From assembly GCA_027451825.1 (NCBI GenBank), contig DAIDHZ010000014.1, positions 1-51,277 on the forward strand: 51,277 bases of DNA, read 5' to 3'. Positions 50,308-51,277 of the stretch are shown here, one piece after another. Source of the stretch: Chlamydiota bacterium. GTDB taxonomy: Bacteria > Chlamydiota > Chlamydiia > Chlamydiales > SM23-39. Position 1 is the stretch's first letter. Each line of letters opens with the position of its first letter. Position numbers and translations under genes: made by a program. Under the pieces are notes generated by a model, which saw only the letters and a list, made by a program, of their open reading frames with translations, did no database searches and was not told the DNA's origin.

Positions 50308-50949
50308 TCATAATTCTCGAATTGGGTTGATCACTCCTTCGATCAATTCACCCGGATTAAATGCGTTTTCAATATATTCCTCAACCCCTGCCCCACCAAA
50401 TATTTTATGAATGAGCTGCTCTGTAGGGAACCCTTTTTGACTATTCATATGATCAAACTCCAAATGATCCACCTCTTTACGAACACGTCCTCCAATTAAA
50501 GAAGGTCCGGAGATTTCAACCGTTAAGCCATCTAAGATGAGCTTACGGAGAACAACCCCTTTATTTTCTTTGGAAGGCTTCATTTGTCGACTTATTTCAG
50601 TCCAATTATTTTCAGACCCCGATTGATTCAAAAGCTCAATGTCTAAAAAAACATCCTTCATTCGAATTTCATCAATGACCAAAGGATCTTTAAATAATTC
50701 AGAAAACCGATAAAACATTTTCAAATCACGAACATACAACGCGCTTGAGTGATGAAAATCTTTCGGATTATGAATCCGAAAATCTCTAAATATTGCATGA
50801 GAAAAAGTCGTATTTAACCACCCGATCGATATAGGAACTCGAATCTTATGATGCAAATAAAAAGAGACTATTTCAGCTTTAATGAGCCATAAAAATACAA
50901 TGACACCCAATAAAGTGATCAAACCATGCTTAAACCAACCCCGCAGCAT
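50308..50949 (-). CDS. AsmA/DUF748-like membrane-anchored protein
   Basis: 213 residues. One N-terminal membrane helix (LITLLGVIVFLWLIKAEIVSFYL) is followed by a periplasmic domain with the pattern of AsmA-type proteins: WLNTTFSHAIFRDFRIHNPKDFHHSSALYVRDLKMFYRF, then VIDEIRMKDVFLDIELLNQSGSENNWTEI. In AsmA relatives such repeats form the beta-groove of lipid-transport and envelope proteins. Only one unit is present here, so this is a short member. Convergent with groEL and separated from it by a terminator. Family placement by pattern is fairly good; role in lipid transport is inference. Confidence 0.65.
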   Translation of the reverse strand: MLRGWFKHGLITLLGVIVFLWLIKAEIVSFYLHHKIRVPISIGWLNTTFSHAIFRDFRIHNPKDFHHSSALYVRDLKMFYRFSELFKDPLVIDEIRMKDVFLDIELLNQSGSENNWTEISRQMKPSKENKGVVLRKLILDGLTVEISGPSLIGGRVRKEVDHLEFDHMNSQKGFPTEQLIHKIFGGAGVEEYIENAFNPGELIEGVINPIREL

Positions 50950-51008
50950 AACACACCTCGAAAAAATCTCTTATCATAAAAGAGATCTTTCCGAAAGGTG
51001 AAACACAC

Positions 51009-51254
51009 TTAGCCAGGGAAAGAGGAGCCCGAATAACTAGAAGATGAAGAAGGGACTAACCCACTAGAGGAAGTCTCTGAATCGCTCATGGGAGCTTCCG
51101 AGCCGCTGGAAAATGGCGTACCAAAACGAGTCGATGCATGAACAAACTCTCGTCTTTCGCTAACGATCTCCCAAGCCCCTCTATGAACCTGTACTCGCAC
51201 TAGAGGGAATTGCAAAACTAGCGCCCAAAATATGATTTTTCGAAATTTTGACAT
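51009..51254 (-). CDS. Small Ser-rich hypothetical protein with signal peptide
   Basis: 81 residues. An N-terminal hydrophobic segment (KIIFWALVLQFPLV) could be a signal peptide. The C-terminal half is low-complexity and Ser-rich (SSSGLVPSSSSSYSGSS). The binding site before the ATG is weak, and the region upstream leaves the window after 23 bases, so a longer start cannot be excluded. Uncertain whether expressed. Confidence 0.4.
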   Translation of the reverse strand: MSKFRKIIFWALVLQFPLVRVQVHRGAWEIVSERREFVHASTRFGTPFSSGSEAPMSDSETSSSGLVPSSSSSYSGSSFPG

Positions 51255-51277
51255 CGAAACACTTTTTGATATCGAAA

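Overview
The window looks like a chromosomal segment from a member of the Chlamydiota, most likely an amoeba- or protist-associated ('environmental', Parachlamydiales-type) lineage rather than Chlamydia proper. The grounds are: pepF divergent from groES-groEL, with clpB in the same window; two proteins with paired hydrophobic segments of the kind seen in chlamydial inclusion-membrane proteins; a DUF1858-IscA fusion beside a small ferredoxin; and AT-rich DNA with many lineage-specific hypothetical genes. Genus cannot be settled by reading. No rRNA, tRNA or CRISPR array was seen.

Layout. 521-4729: five predicted exported enzymes, namely a methyltransferase-like protein, a glycosyltransferase-like protein and three tandem paralogous methyltransferase-like proteins. 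4876-10546: a complete tripartite RND efflux operon (outer-membrane factor, adaptor, pump). 10594-17960: a mixed region with a hypothetical gene behind a consensus promoter, an XRE regulator, NAD formate dehydrogenase, brnQ, a membrane AAA+ protein related to the first ClpB ATPase domain, a lipase-like hydrolase and a DJ-1/PfpI protein. 18142-25770: a protein with an internal J-domain-like segment, then a minus-strand unit coding for an OppA-like domain fused to an unknown N-terminal half, a 120-residue protein that reads like an SH2 domain, and a MATE exporter; then manA coupled to a predicted exported kinase-like protein. 25904-29031: an orphan HigA-type protein and clpB. 29424-33233: an SDR epimerase, a DnaQ-type exonuclease, a tiny lipoprotein and pdhAB. 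33335-38257: xerD, an Inc-like protein, adk and a large coiled-coil protein. 38492-41942: a small coiled-coil protein, ferredoxin, DUF1858-IscA and RNase R. 42164-45944: a putative membrane-anchored PP2C phosphatase, small unknown proteins and rpiA. 45987-50949: ptsH, pepF, groES, groEL and an AsmA-like protein.

Housekeeping genes (clpB, groESL, pdhAB, adk, rpiA, xerD, rnr) alternate with blocks that look like host-interaction genes: predicted exported enzymes, Inc-like membrane proteins, a PP2C phosphatase and an SH2-like protein. The last two would act on phosphotyrosine or phosphoserine/threonine signalling if they reach the host, which is an inference. Gaps between genes hold several families of 60-200 bp imperfect palindromes, two of which abut at 43811-44147. 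There are also two degenerate copies of an IS200/IS605 right end (tnpB tail plus hairpin), each next to an orphan antitoxin-like gene.

Several starts were moved inward because an ATGA overlap, a Shine-Dalgarno sequence or family alignment favours a downstream ATG; each case is given in its entry.
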